Shown: piece by piece, positions 41,417 through 49,169 of the stretch
Layout of the letters: the number at the start of each line of letters is the position of its first letter
Numbering within the stretch: position 1 is the first letter of the stretch
NCBI RefSeq assembly: GCF_001424265.1
Contig: NZ_LMOV01000002.1
Location: 62,001-126,000 of the forward strand
Origin: Acidovorax sp. Leaf160
Lineage (GTDB): Bacteria; Pseudomonadota; Gammaproteobacteria; Burkholderiales; Burkholderiaceae_C
DNA length: 64,000 bases
Direction of reading: 5' to 3'
The notes under the pieces: model-generated
The model's input: only the letters and a program-made list of their open reading frames with translations
Databases searched by the model: none
What the model was told of the DNA's origin: nothing
Program-made: the position numbers and the translations under genes

Positions 41417-41803
41417 GGGGCTGCCCTGGTTTCGACGTGGGTTCGGAATCGGTGTGGTGCATGTCGAGCTTGATTGGCGCTCGTAAATCTGCATTCAACA
41501 AACTAACTGCAAACGACGAACGTTTCGCACTCGCTGCTTAATTGCCAGTGAGCCTTGCAACAGTTGGCCGATGGGCTGGGCAAGGGGGTTCTGAGCAATC
41601 AGTGCCTCCCGGCTGCAAGGATAATTACATGGGCTGGCCTCGATCCGGGTACCTTGGGTCGAGGTGAGAAATTAGGGTGCTGGCCGCCGTTGTAGCGTGC
41701 GACTGCGCGACGACGGTAGCGAGATCCAAAACAGACCGCTAAACATGTAGATCTGCCCGATGAAGGCTTGCGGACGCGGGTTCAATTCCCGCCAGCTCCA
41801 CCA
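41417..41803 (+). ncRNA. ssrA: Transfer-messenger RNA (tmRNA)
   Basis: The RNA rescues stalled ribosomes. The 5' end GGGGCTGCCCTGGTTTCGACG and 3' end TTCAATTCCCGCCAGCTCCACCA form the tRNA-like domain. The tag reading frame at 41509-41541 encodes ANDERFALAA followed by TAA. The CCA end is encoded. A genomic island is inserted immediately at its 3' end, and the terminator lies beyond that island (50858-50897). Confidence 0.97.
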
Positions 41804-41805
41804 CT
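41787..41805 (+). repeat. Left attachment site (attL) in ssrA 3' end
   Basis: TCCCGCCAGCTCCACCACT spans part of the tmRNA T-arm and acceptor end and is repeated exactly at 50833-50851. Confidence 0.88.
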
Positions 41806-41895
41806 TTTATAACTCGTTGTTTTTAAAGGATTTTTTAGGGTACGGTTACACACCCACTGCGGGGAGACACGAAGGGGCACACTCGGAGTCCTTGA

Positions 41896-43632
41896 ATGCT
41901 GTCCTCGTCGTACCTTCAAAAGTCCCGCAACGGCGTCTATTTCGCGCGGTTCGTCATACCTGCGCCTCAAAGAGCACCTGCCGATGGCAGGGACTTCAAG
42001 CTCTCTACCGGTACCAAAGACCCGCGCCACGCTAAGGCGGCGGCGCGATATTTGCGCGTTCTTTTCGACACGTTCTTGGTGGAAAATGCGACAGTCACGC
42101 GCGCTAGCGCGGTTGCATACCTTCAAGCGCGCATGAAAAAACCGACAGTACCGCCCATGCCCTTTGGGGTGAAGATAAAGGGGCAGGGGTTCGACATTGA
42201 ACTGACCGACCTTGGCCCACAGGATGTGGGCAACATGGATGCGCTCATCGAGAACGTGACCCGAGGCGTCGCCAGGATTGCGCCTTCGACCATTGCGGTT
42301 TGGGAGCGGCCTTCCGACCAACCGACCGCGCCAGACCATGCCCCAGCCATCAACGAGCCCGGGCGCCTATCTCCCGTAGCAGCAAAGACCGTTGGCCGAC
42401 TGGTCAAAGAGTATTTGAAGTACGAGGAAGACCGGGCCACCGAGAAGGAAATCGGCGTCAAGAAGGTGCCGCAGATTCGCACTCGATTGAAGCCGTTTAT
42501 CGACCGTTTCAGCGCTCGCCATGTTGGCACCCTTACGCCTCTGGACTTGGAGCAGTACCGCAAGGACTTGGCGTACTACCCCAAGAACATCGACAAGCTG
42601 CCAGGGGCCGGGGCACTTCCTTTCGATACGCTCATCCAGCGGGTGCGTTCCAAGTCGCTTTTCCGGGCGAGTGGTCTGCAGGCACAGACCATCACGCAGA
42701 ACACATTGGATGGCTATCTAACCGTCGCGGCCAACTTTCTAGAGTTTTGCAAACGGCAGTACGCCGTCAATCCAACCCTGTTGGAAGGATTCAAGGTGAA
42801 GACAACCCAGGCCCGCAAGGGCGCATCTCGACGCGCCTTCACCCAAAAGGAAATGCAGCAAATCTTTGGATCGGACTACTACCGGGATGGGGCCTACAAC
42901 CGCTCCTATCAGTATTGGGTCATCCACTTGGCAGCCTTCACCGGGGCGCGTGTCAATGAGCTGTCGCAACTGACTACCGACGACGTTCGGCAGGACGATG
43001 AAGGGCTGTGGTTCCTGAACATCACCGCAGCGGAAGACGACGGCCAAAGCGTCAAGAACGAGGAGAGCCGCCGAGTCATTCCGGTGCACCAAAAACTCAT
43101 CGACTTGGGGTTCATCGACTATTGCCAAAACAAGAAGGCTTCAGCTAAGGAGGGGGCGGTCAACCTGTTCGACCTAAACCGTGCCAAGGCTGACGGTTAC
43201 GGCAAGGCTGCGAGCCAATGGTTCAACACGAAATACCTGCGGGACTATTTGAAGATTGAGGACCCTAACGTAGTGTTTCACTCGTTCCGCCATCGGTTCA
43301 TCAGTTCGCTGGCCCAGGCCATCTTGGATGCCTCCGGCGTATCGGAAGAGACGGCCATCAAGGAGCGCATCCCCGAGGCCCTGATTCTTCGGCGCGTTGC
43401 CGGACATTCAGTGGCCCACGCCATGACAGCAGGCCGTGGACAGTTCGACGTTCACACGGATACCTATACCGGGGCCTTTTCGGTCAGGAGTATGAAGCGT
43501 GTCATAGACCGTTTAAATTATCCTGGCGTCGATTTTTTTACCTACATATCTCCGAGCACTTCTTCGCGAAAGAGAATTCGCAAAGGTGCTAATGAGCCGT
43601 TTGAGGTCTACTCGTTAGATGGCCTTGTTTAG
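41896..43632 (+). CDS. int: Tyrosine recombinase/integrase
   Basis: A 578-aa phage-type integrase that catalyses insertion at ssrA. The N-terminal arm-binding-like region starts YLQKSRNGVYFARFVIP. A core-binding region follows. Catalytic residues are visible as Arg352 (FTGARVNELSQL), His462 and Arg465 (HSFRHRF), His504 (VAGHSV) and Tyr524 (DTYTGAF). It is longer than lambda-type integrases because of an insert between the arm and core domains. It reads away from ssrA and overlaps the convergent small gene by 18 bp. Confidence 0.93.
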   Translation: MLSSSYLQKSRNGVYFARFVIPAPQRAPADGRDFKLSTGTKDPRHAKAAARYLRVLFDTFLVENATVTRASAVAYLQARMKKPTVPPMPFGVKIKGQGFDIELTDLGPQDVGNMDALIENVTRGVARIAPSTIAVWERPSDQPTAPDHAPAINEPGRLSPVAAKTVGRLVKEYLKYEEDRATEKEIGVKKVPQIRTRLKPFIDRFSARHVGTLTPLDLEQYRKDLAYYPKNIDKLPGAGALPFDTLIQRVRSKSLFRASGLQAQTITQNTLDGYLTVAANFLEFCKRQYAVNPTLLEGFKVKTTQARKGASRRAFTQKEMQQIFGSDYYRDGAYNRSYQYWVIHLAAFTGARVNELSQLTTDDVRQDDEGLWFLNITAAEDDGQSVKNEESRRVIPVHQKLIDLGFIDYCQNKKASAKEGAVNLFDLNRAKADGYGKAASQWFNTKYLRDYLKIEDPNVVFHSFRHRFISSLAQAILDASGVSEETAIKERIPEALILRRVAGHSVAHAMTAGRGQFDVHTDTYTGAFSVRSMKRVIDRLNYPGVDFFTYISPSTSSRKRIRKGANEPFEVYSLDGLV

Positions 43633-43893
43633 CGGCTGAGTAATACTTACAAGCTCCGGTATTTGGGCATCTTCGAAGGCGCGGGGCTTGTCACCTTTAG
43701 CGGTCGCCCAGGCCTTTTTGAGAATGCTGTGAGCCTGAGGGTCATTAGCCGCCAGCTTAAGTAGAGCGCCTCCCAAAGCGTATTTTCTAGCGTCTGAATT
43801 TTTTCTGGCGGCGGTGGATACCTTTGCGAGGATTACAGCCTTCTCGGCATCGAGTTGGCTCAATCGCTTTTTCATGGCAATTATACTTGTCAT
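43615..43893 (-). CDS. Small putative mobilization accessory protein
   Basis: A 92-aa basic protein starting MTSIIAMKKRLSQLDAEKAV, with an N-terminal helix and the pattern AARKNSDARKYALGGALLKLA. The pattern resembles small relaxosome proteins (MobC/TraD-like) found beside MobA/MobL relaxases. It is divergent from the relaxase gene, with the candidate oriT between them. The family call is inferred from pattern and position; no clear domain is certain. Confidence 0.5.
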   Translation of the reverse strand: MTSIIAMKKRLSQLDAEKAVILAKVSTAARKNSDARKYALGGALLKLAANDPQAHSILKKAWATAKGDKPRAFEDAQIPELVSITQPLNKAI

Positions 43894-44019
43894 GCTATAA
43901 ATCTCCTTTTTATCCTATCAAATTACCACTTTCTTTTTGATTGTGCTAATTTAATAGGGTGAATATACCAAGCGCGTTAATCAGTCCCAGCCCCCAGGTA
44001 GCCCCCTGCAAGGGCTCAC

Positions 44020-44066
44020 TTATGCAAACTCTACGAGTTTGCGTTCGCCATGGGCTGCGCCCCTGG
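44020..44066 (+). other. Candidate origin of transfer (oriT)
   Basis: A perfect hairpin GCAAACTC-TAC-GAGTTTGC (44024-44042) is followed 13 bases later by TGCGCCCCT (44056-44064). IncQ/R1162-type MobA oriT sites have an inverted repeat followed by TAAATGCG/CCCT, nicked after the G, so this arrangement is close to a MOBQ nic region. A smaller dyad AGCCC/GGGCT lies just upstream (44000-44016). Confidence 0.55.
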
Positions 44067-45489
44067 ACCCCGTTGCTTCGCAATCGCCTTCGGGGGTGCT
44101 GTGCCTAGTCTCGCCACTTGGTTTACTCCTTCGCTGCAAGTCTTGCAGCGCTCCAAAGGCCGTAACGCCGTCCAGGCGGCTGCGTACCGCTCCTGCACTC
44201 GGCTCAGCGAGGAGCAGCTAGGCGAGGTGCACGACTACCGCCCTAAGACTGGTCACGTCTGTACCGAGCTGTTCGGTGTTGCCGGTCTTGAAATGGGTAT
44301 GGACGATATCGGCACCCTCTGGAATAGGGCGGAACGGTCGGAGACGCGAAAGAATTCGGCAGTCGCTCGCGAACTGATGGTGCCTTTACCGCACGAATGG
44401 ACGGATGAGCAGCGCCGCCTTTGTGTACGTGGCTTGTCCGAAATGCTGGTAGCCCGCTACAGTGTCGCGGTGATGGCTTCCATCCATCGCCCAGCGAACG
44501 GCCAGAACGACCATGTCCATATTTTGTTCACCACCAGAGAGGTGGATTCGCAAATGACCTTCGGCAAGAAGACCCGCATCCTGGACGACATGAAGACCGG
44601 TGAAGTGAAGAACATGCGGGAGGAGGTTTGCCGCATCATGAACGAGCACGCCAAGGCCAACGGCGCCCATTGGTATGTGTATGCAGGAAAGTTTGCAGAG
44701 GTGGTCGAAGGACACATTCCCACGGCTCATATTCCGGTCAACGCCCCCCGCGAACTGCGCGAGGCTATGGAAGCGGAAAACCTGGCGATTGTCGAGGCCC
44801 GCCCCCTTCTCAAACGCATCATGGAAGAGTCGAGGGAGACGTTCGCGCAGGTCCAAGCAGCGTTGCAGGTTGCCGCAAGCGCAGCAACCCAAGAACACCA
44901 GATCGTCAAGGCGGAAGTGCCCCAAGAGCGTCCCTCACGTCTGCCGCCTGTTCCCAGCCCAAGCCCATTGGCCGAGGACGCTCAGCAGCGGATATCGCAA
45001 CTCAACAATTCCCTAGACATTCAGCACGCATACCGCGAGGTGCTTCGCACTCACGCCAAGCGAAAAGAGGGGCGCGAAGTGGCGAAGAAATGGAAGGAGC
45101 ATCTCCGAGCACTGGAAGCCGACCCGCCCGGCCCCCTTGTCTCCATCATGTCCAAGCTAGCTCGTGCCTTGGGCGTCCGGGACACCCTGGCGATTTACGA
45201 AGAGAAGGTAGCCAAAGCCCGAGCGACCATCGAGCAGTGCAGGAAGAACAACGCGGTCTTGACTGCGTACATCGAGGACCCAGAGCGCAGGCGCAAATAT
45301 GAGGAGTGGAAGCAATGGCCCGAGCACCGCGAGCGCGTCAAGGCGCACGAGGCCACGTTGCCCGATGCTCTCCGTACCAATCCGGTACCCGGACCCGAAG
45401 ACCACAGCGTAACCCCGTCCAACACTTGGCATGGCCCCTTCACTCTGACGCCGCACCAGACGCCGAAGGTGCCCGAGCCGTGGGGGTGA
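44050..45489 (+). CDS. MobA/MobL-family (MOBQ) relaxase
   Basis: A 479-aa relaxase that would nick the element at oriT. A probable nucleophile Tyr lies in RSKGRNAVQAAAYRSC (Tyr46 from the first ATG), and the metal-binding His pair is His155 and His157 (NDHVHILF). The C-terminal half is a Glu/Lys/Arg-rich coiled coil. The ATG at 44050 sits inside the putative nic region, so translation may really start at GTG 44101 (VPSLATWFTPSLQ), which would put the Tyr near residue 29, as in MobA. The stop overlaps the next small frame (GTGA). Confidence 0.85.
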   Translation: MGCAPGPRCFAIAFGGAVPSLATWFTPSLQVLQRSKGRNAVQAAAYRSCTRLSEEQLGEVHDYRPKTGHVCTELFGVAGLEMGMDDIGTLWNRAERSETRKNSAVARELMVPLPHEWTDEQRRLCVRGLSEMLVARYSVAVMASIHRPANGQNDHVHILFTTREVDSQMTFGKKTRILDDMKTGEVKNMREEVCRIMNEHAKANGAHWYVYAGKFAEVVEGHIPTAHIPVNAPRELREAMEAENLAIVEARPLLKRIMEESRETFAQVQAALQVAASAATQEHQIVKAEVPQERPSRLPPVPSPSPLAEDAQQRISQLNNSLDIQHAYREVLRTHAKRKEGREVAKKWKEHLRALEADPPGPLVSIMSKLARALGVRDTLAIYEEKVAKARATIEQCRKNNAVLTAYIEDPERRRKYEEWKQWPEHRERVKAHEATLPDALRTNPVPGPEDHSVTPSNTWHGPFTLTPHQTPKVPEPWG

Positions 45490-45779
45490 GTCCGTCATGG
45501 ACAACGCCCCCCAGACTAAGTGCAAGCAGCAATCCGGTCTTGCCAGCAAAGGCCTTTCCTGATACCCTTCAACGCATGGTCACTCGGTTTGTCACCCATC
45601 TGGAATTGGTCGAAGGTCCAGTTCGTCAGCGCGAGCAAACGACTCCGCGTTCAGCAGACGTTCGTCCGCGTACGGGGCGTGCTGCCGAATTGGCTCGGTA
45701 CTTTGAGACAAATCCTCGATACACACCTGCCGCCGCGCTGGCAGCGTTGCAAGCATCACTCGTTAGAGCTGGGCGCTAA
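45486..45779 (+). CDS. Small uncharacterised protein coupled to the relaxase
   Basis: A GTG start (45486) overlaps the relaxase stop. It encodes about 97 residues, ending with TGRAAELARYFETNPRYTP and AAALAALQASLVRAGR. A shorter form from ATG 45576 would be 67 residues. It resembles nothing recognised. Its position before a terminator suggests it is the last gene of the mobilization transcript. It may instead be read-through without function. Confidence 0.4.
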   Translation: MSPSWTTPPRLSASSNPVLPAKAFPDTLQRMVTRFVTHLELVEGPVRQREQTTPRSADVRPRTGRAAELARYFETNPRYTPAAALAALQASLVRAGR

Positions 45780-45801
45780 CGTCCCAGACACATAGCACAT
45801 G

Positions 45802-45823
45802 AGCCCGCTTAGGCGGGCTTTTT
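45802..45823 (+). terminator. Rho-independent terminator after the mobilization genes
   Basis: AGCCCGC-TTAG-GCGGGCT followed by five T bases. Confidence 0.85.
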
Positions 45824-45865
45824 GCTGTTTGTCATTCCTCCACCTTAAGTCCAAATTGACTGCTT

Positions 45866-46324
45866 ATGAGTGTTCCTACCGTTGTGATTACGAAAGTGTT
45901 AAAAGACGCTTTGAGCGAGGATGGGTACGACGTCGCCGACTATTTGGTTCAGTTTCGCGACTGGAAGACCGACTGGAATCGGAGGGAGTACACTTTTTGG
46001 TTTTTTGGCAAAGACGGTGAAAATAAGTTTCCTTTACGCGATAAGAAAAAAGTACTAAGTCACGTGCATTTGCCACCTGAAATTGAAGCGAAATCAAGGG
46101 ACTTTTGGGATAAGAAATTCGATGATAAAGGAAAAAAGACGAGCAACACTGTATTGTTTTACGCTGGCAGCGCAAAACTCAATCGTGACTTGTTACTATT
46201 TGTGGTGACGGAGCCGAATGGGCACGATGTTCAAGAAATGAATACGCCAGATGACAACAGACTTATGAATATGCTGGCAGATCAAGCAGCGGCATATATA
46301 GATACAGGAGAAATTTATCTGTAG
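45866..46324 (+). CDS. YafO-like toxin domain protein
   Basis: A 152-aa protein, AT-rich relative to the host. The C-terminal 100 residues follow the pattern of YafO-family mRNA interferase toxins: KVLSHVHLPPEIEAKSRDFW, NTVLFYAGSAKLNRDLLLFVV, and DDNRLMNMLADQAAAY. The N-terminal 50 residues (MSVPTVVITKVLKDAL) are extra. No clear antitoxin (YafN-like) lies beside it; the 97-residue small frame upstream is separated from it by a terminator. It might be an orphan toxin, a fused variant, or use an antitoxin elsewhere. Confidence 0.5.
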   Translation: MSVPTVVITKVLKDALSEDGYDVADYLVQFRDWKTDWNRREYTFWFFGKDGENKFPLRDKKKVLSHVHLPPEIEAKSRDFWDKKFDDKGKKTSNTVLFYAGSAKLNRDLLLFVVTEPNGHDVQEMNTPDDNRLMNMLADQAAAYIDTGEIYL

Positions 46325-46663
46325 CTTGGTTGCCTCGCCTCGCGGGGGCGACCTCATCTATGTTTTTGGATAAAAATGGATGAGGGCCACAAAGCAGAAT
46401 TGATATCAGGCTGCCGACCTTGGGAAGAATGGGGATACTCCGACACATTGCTTCAAAACGATATCAGGAGTGCAGTTCCCCCGTCATCACTTGACCCCGC
46501 ACCCCCTCACTTGATAAGTTGATTGGACAAAGAAAAAGGCCCGCACGGGGCGGGCCTTTTTTACTGCATCTTTCTTTTGCCGGGAAATGCAGTACAGGGA
46601 ACAAGTCCATGATACTAATTCATCGTTCATTGTCAAGTAAACAAGTCGGCGCGAAAGCCGGCA
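46325..46663. other. Intergenic region before rep
   Basis: This 339-bp stretch has no convincing ORF. It holds a strong hairpin at 46533-46562 (listed separately) and A/T-rich sequence with TTGATAAGTTGATT near 46511-46524 that could be part of a promoter or a double-strand origin for the downstream rolling-circle Rep; neither can be confirmed by eye. Confidence 0.5.
46533..46562 (+). terminator. Rho-independent terminator upstream of rep
   Basis: AAAGGCCCG-CACGGGG-CGGGCCTTT followed by T bases. The A-rich left side means it could work in either direction. Confidence 0.8.
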
Positions 46664-47854
46664 ATGTCGCTTGACCCAAAGAAACCATCGAAATCGAGCC
46701 CTAATAGGTCGTACATTCGCGTTTCAACCGCGTCGCGGCTAATGGCAGGCTACTACCACAAGAACGGCGAAAATCTGAGAGGTTCATCAGTTGTCGGCTG
46801 CGGTCGTTGGCGCGCTTTCGGATTCGACGCCACGCACGCGGAAATTGAGGTTGGCCCAGACGGTACGAAGCTCCATGGCCACTTCAAATGCGGCAACGTC
46901 TGGACCTGTGACCAGTGCGCCCGCGCCAGAGTCTCGCAGGCCCGGTCGTGGATTCGTGCTGCCTTGATTCCGGCATTGGAAGCCCATGGCTTGGGGGCTG
47001 CGATGATGACATTCACCATGGCGCACAGCTACGACGGCAACTGGAAGGATTCCATCGACCTCCTGCACGCTGCCTTCAAGCTCTTCGACAAGAACATGTC
47101 TAGGCGCTACAAGGCAATCGGCTGCATGGGCAAACTGAAAAGCTTGGAAGCGCCGGTAGGTGTCCATGGTATCCATGGGCACTTCCACATCCTTCTAACC
47201 CACCTTCTAGGGGCAGATTTGACCGCTTTCGAAGCCCTTGCCCGTGCCGAGTGGGAAAAGGCCGTGGCGCAGGTGGGCGGCAAGTGCAATGACCACGGCT
47301 TTGACGTGAAACTGAACGCCATGGCGGACTACCTCGCCAAACAGGAATTGGCTCACGAAATGTCCAACCACGACACTAAGAGAGCACGCAAAAAGGGGCT
47401 GTTGCTGGGGCAGTTGCTAGACCGCGCTGCCCGAGGCGATGCCAAGGCATCCGCCGAATGGCTGCGCGCCATCGAAGCACTGCAAGGCCGTAGCCGCTTC
47501 CACGCTGGCGACATTGCCAAAAAATTGGGCATTTCGACGTGCACAGCTTGGGAGGATGAGGAGCGGCAGGCGGAGAGGGAAATCCTCTCCGCTGACTTGC
47601 CCGAGCCGGTGCGCATTACGTATCCGATGCGCGACCACCTGACCGCGACACGTCCCGACTCCTCGCGCCCAGGCTTGGCGATGATTCTGCGCGCAGCGAG
47701 AGACGGCGACGCCGCGAAGGTGCTGCAGATGGTGGCAGCTCTGTGCCGAGAGGCGAGGGCGCGTGACCGGCGCACGCCGAACAGTGCCCCGCCGTCCTTC
47801 TGGGACTGGACGGACGACTACTTCGACCAGTTCAAAACATGCGTCACAAACTAG
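46664..47854 (+). CDS. Rolling-circle replication initiator (HUH Rep)
   Basis: A 396-aa Rep. A zinc-type Cys cluster (Cys76, Cys82, Cys85 in KCGNVWTCDQCARAR) is followed by the HUH metal motif with His173 and His175 (GIHGHFHILLTH) and a Tyr-Lys pair (Tyr223, Lys226 in MADYLAKQ), the layout of plasmid Rep proteins that nick the double-strand origin. Its presence in an integrated element suggests the excised circle can replicate for a time. It overlaps the convergent exported-protein gene by 11 bp. Confidence 0.75.
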   Translation: MSLDPKKPSKSSPNRSYIRVSTASRLMAGYYHKNGENLRGSSVVGCGRWRAFGFDATHAEIEVGPDGTKLHGHFKCGNVWTCDQCARARVSQARSWIRAALIPALEAHGLGAAMMTFTMAHSYDGNWKDSIDLLHAAFKLFDKNMSRRYKAIGCMGKLKSLEAPVGVHGIHGHFHILLTHLLGADLTAFEALARAEWEKAVAQVGGKCNDHGFDVKLNAMADYLAKQELAHEMSNHDTKRARKKGLLLGQLLDRAARGDAKASAEWLRAIEALQGRSRFHAGDIAKKLGISTCTAWEDEERQAEREILSADLPEPVRITYPMRDHLTATRPDSSRPGLAMILRAARDGDAAKVLQMVAALCREARARDRRTPNSAPPSFWDWTDDYFDQFKTCVTN

Positions 47855-48656
47855 GCTTGACGCCCTTGTTCTGTTGGTCCTGGACTCGCTTGCGGGCATC
47901 GGCCTCGCTGCCCGCGCTCTTGCCGTCGATGGCTCGCAGGATGGTGGCGGAGTCAATGGCCCTCAGGGCTACTGCCTCCACCAGCCCGTCGCTATCGTGA
48001 GTCCATTCGGCGTAATACGCGCGGCTGCACGAGCGCTTGAACTCGGATGGCAGGATGATGGACATAGGTTCAGGAAGGAAGTTGTCCCCACCCGTGGGGT
48101 TGGACCCAATCCTCACGAGGTCGAACATCCGGCACGGTGCTGCCGGTATCGCAGCGCCCGTAATGGTCCGTCCCCCTTCGGAGTACGGGCCGAAATATTG
48201 CTTTCCGTCTTGGTCAAATTCCCGCCCAACCACTATGGCACCGAGCTTGTCGCCCATCTCACCCCTGATGAAGCTCTCTTTGCCGAATTTTTTCCGGACG
48301 GCTTCCAGCAGGACTTGGCGTGTGTACCGCGCAGTCTTTGGTAGGCGCTGATTTTTTTGCACGAACCAGATGCTGTCGGCGTGGCCCTTGAATGCCGTGA
48401 ACTCATCGAGTGGCCCACTCCACGAGTTGTCGTAAAGACGCTCCCCTTGCCAAGCTGCAAGGCCGCTCTCAACCTTGTTGGTGTAGATCGGTATCACCTT
48501 CATCTGTGCAGGTCTACCAAAGGCTGTTTTTGCCTCTGCAACTGACATCCCTAGCTTCACGCCAGCAATGTCGGTGGCGTGCGCGCCGAAGCTAAGCAGC
48601 GCGAGGGCAACGCCAGTCACGAGGGCCGCACGTATTTTTTCGACGATAAAACGCAT
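47844..48656 (-). CDS. Exported protein of unknown function
   Basis: A 270-aa protein with a signal peptide (VTGVALALLSFGAHA, cleavage near residue 27) and a mature start DIAGVKLGMSVAEAKTAFGR, a repeated short-motif type seen in periplasmic proteins that respond to outer-membrane signals. No catalytic motif is visible. It is adjacent to a small lipoprotein gene on the same strand, suggesting an exported pair. Function unknown. Confidence 0.55.
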   Translation of the reverse strand: MRFIVEKIRAALVTGVALALLSFGAHATDIAGVKLGMSVAEAKTAFGRPAQMKVIPIYTNKVESGLAAWQGERLYDNSWSGPLDEFTAFKGHADSIWFVQKNQRLPKTARYTRQVLLEAVRKKFGKESFIRGEMGDKLGAIVVGREFDQDGKQYFGPYSEGGRTITGAAIPAAPCRMFDLVRIGSNPTGGDNFLPEPMSIILPSEFKRSCSRAYYAEWTHDSDGLVEAVALRAIDSATILRAIDGKSAGSEADARKRVQDQQNKGVKPSL

Positions 48657-48665
48657 CTTGCCCCC

Positions 48666-48806
48666 TTAGTCCGCCATGCCGTTCGAGCCGGTTGCCCACG
48701 GAAGAGGCTGAACGTGTGATGCCGGGCCATGGCTGGCTTTCGGTGCGTTGGGGGTTGTGCAGCCTGACAAGGCTGCAAAGGCGAAGGCAAGGATTGCCAG
48801 TTTCAT
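48666..48806 (-). CDS. Small lipoprotein
   Basis: A 46-aa protein MKLAILAFAFAALSGCTTPN with a lipobox LSGC and a strong ribosome-binding site AGGAGG. It lies 10 bp upstream of the 270-aa exported protein gene and is probably co-transcribed. Such small lipoproteins are common in entry-exclusion or cell-envelope modules of mobile elements; that role is only a guess. Confidence 0.65.
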   Translation of the reverse strand: MKLAILAFAFAALSGCTTPNAPKASHGPASHVQPLPWATGSNGMAD

Positions 48807-48872
48807 AAGCGATGACCTCCTGTTAACGATGGCGGCACCACGCCGCAACCAGGGCGGGACTGTAGCTCAAAA

Positions 48873-48887
48873 AGTCGTGTTACGACT
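48873..48887. promoter_or_regulatory. Candidate operator for the XRE regulator
   Basis: AGTCGT-GTT-ACGACT is a perfect 6-bp inverted repeat 30 bp before the XRE gene start; position suggests autorepression. Confidence 0.5.
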
Positions 48888-48916
48888 ATTCTGAAACGGA
48901 CTAAACGATGTGAGGT

Positions 48917-49159
48917 ATGTCTGCCTCTCTCTATCATGTTGACTACGAAGACTTGCGCAAGTTGCTGCGCGATGTGCGTGTGAAGGCCGGCTTGACCCAA
49001 GTGCAGATGGCCGAGGCGCTTGGGGTTGGTCAGTCATACGTCTCGAAGCTTGAACGAGGTGAAAATTTTGTGGACGTGTTGCTCTACGCTCGGTGGTGCC
49101 AAGCTTGCGGTTCAAGGCCCGGTGTAGTTTTGGACAAGTTATTCGATAAATCTATTTAG
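48917..49159 (+). CDS. Small XRE-family transcriptional regulator
   Basis: An 80-aa protein that is essentially one helix-turn-helix: LRDVRVKAGLTQVQMAEALG and VGQSYVSKLERGENF (about residues 18-52), with a short C-terminal extension. Its stop is 10 bp before the ATPase gene, and a consensus AGGAGG lies in between, so the two form one operon. It likely represses the cassette through the dyad at 48873-48887. A single HTH upstream of a toxin or effector is typical of toxin-antitoxin and phage-defence cassettes. Confidence 0.8.
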   Translation: MSASLYHVDYEDLRKLLRDVRVKAGLTQVQMAEALGVGQSYVSKLERGENFVDVLLYARWCQACGSRPGVVLDKLFDKSI

Positions 49160-49169
49160 AGGAGGGAGT

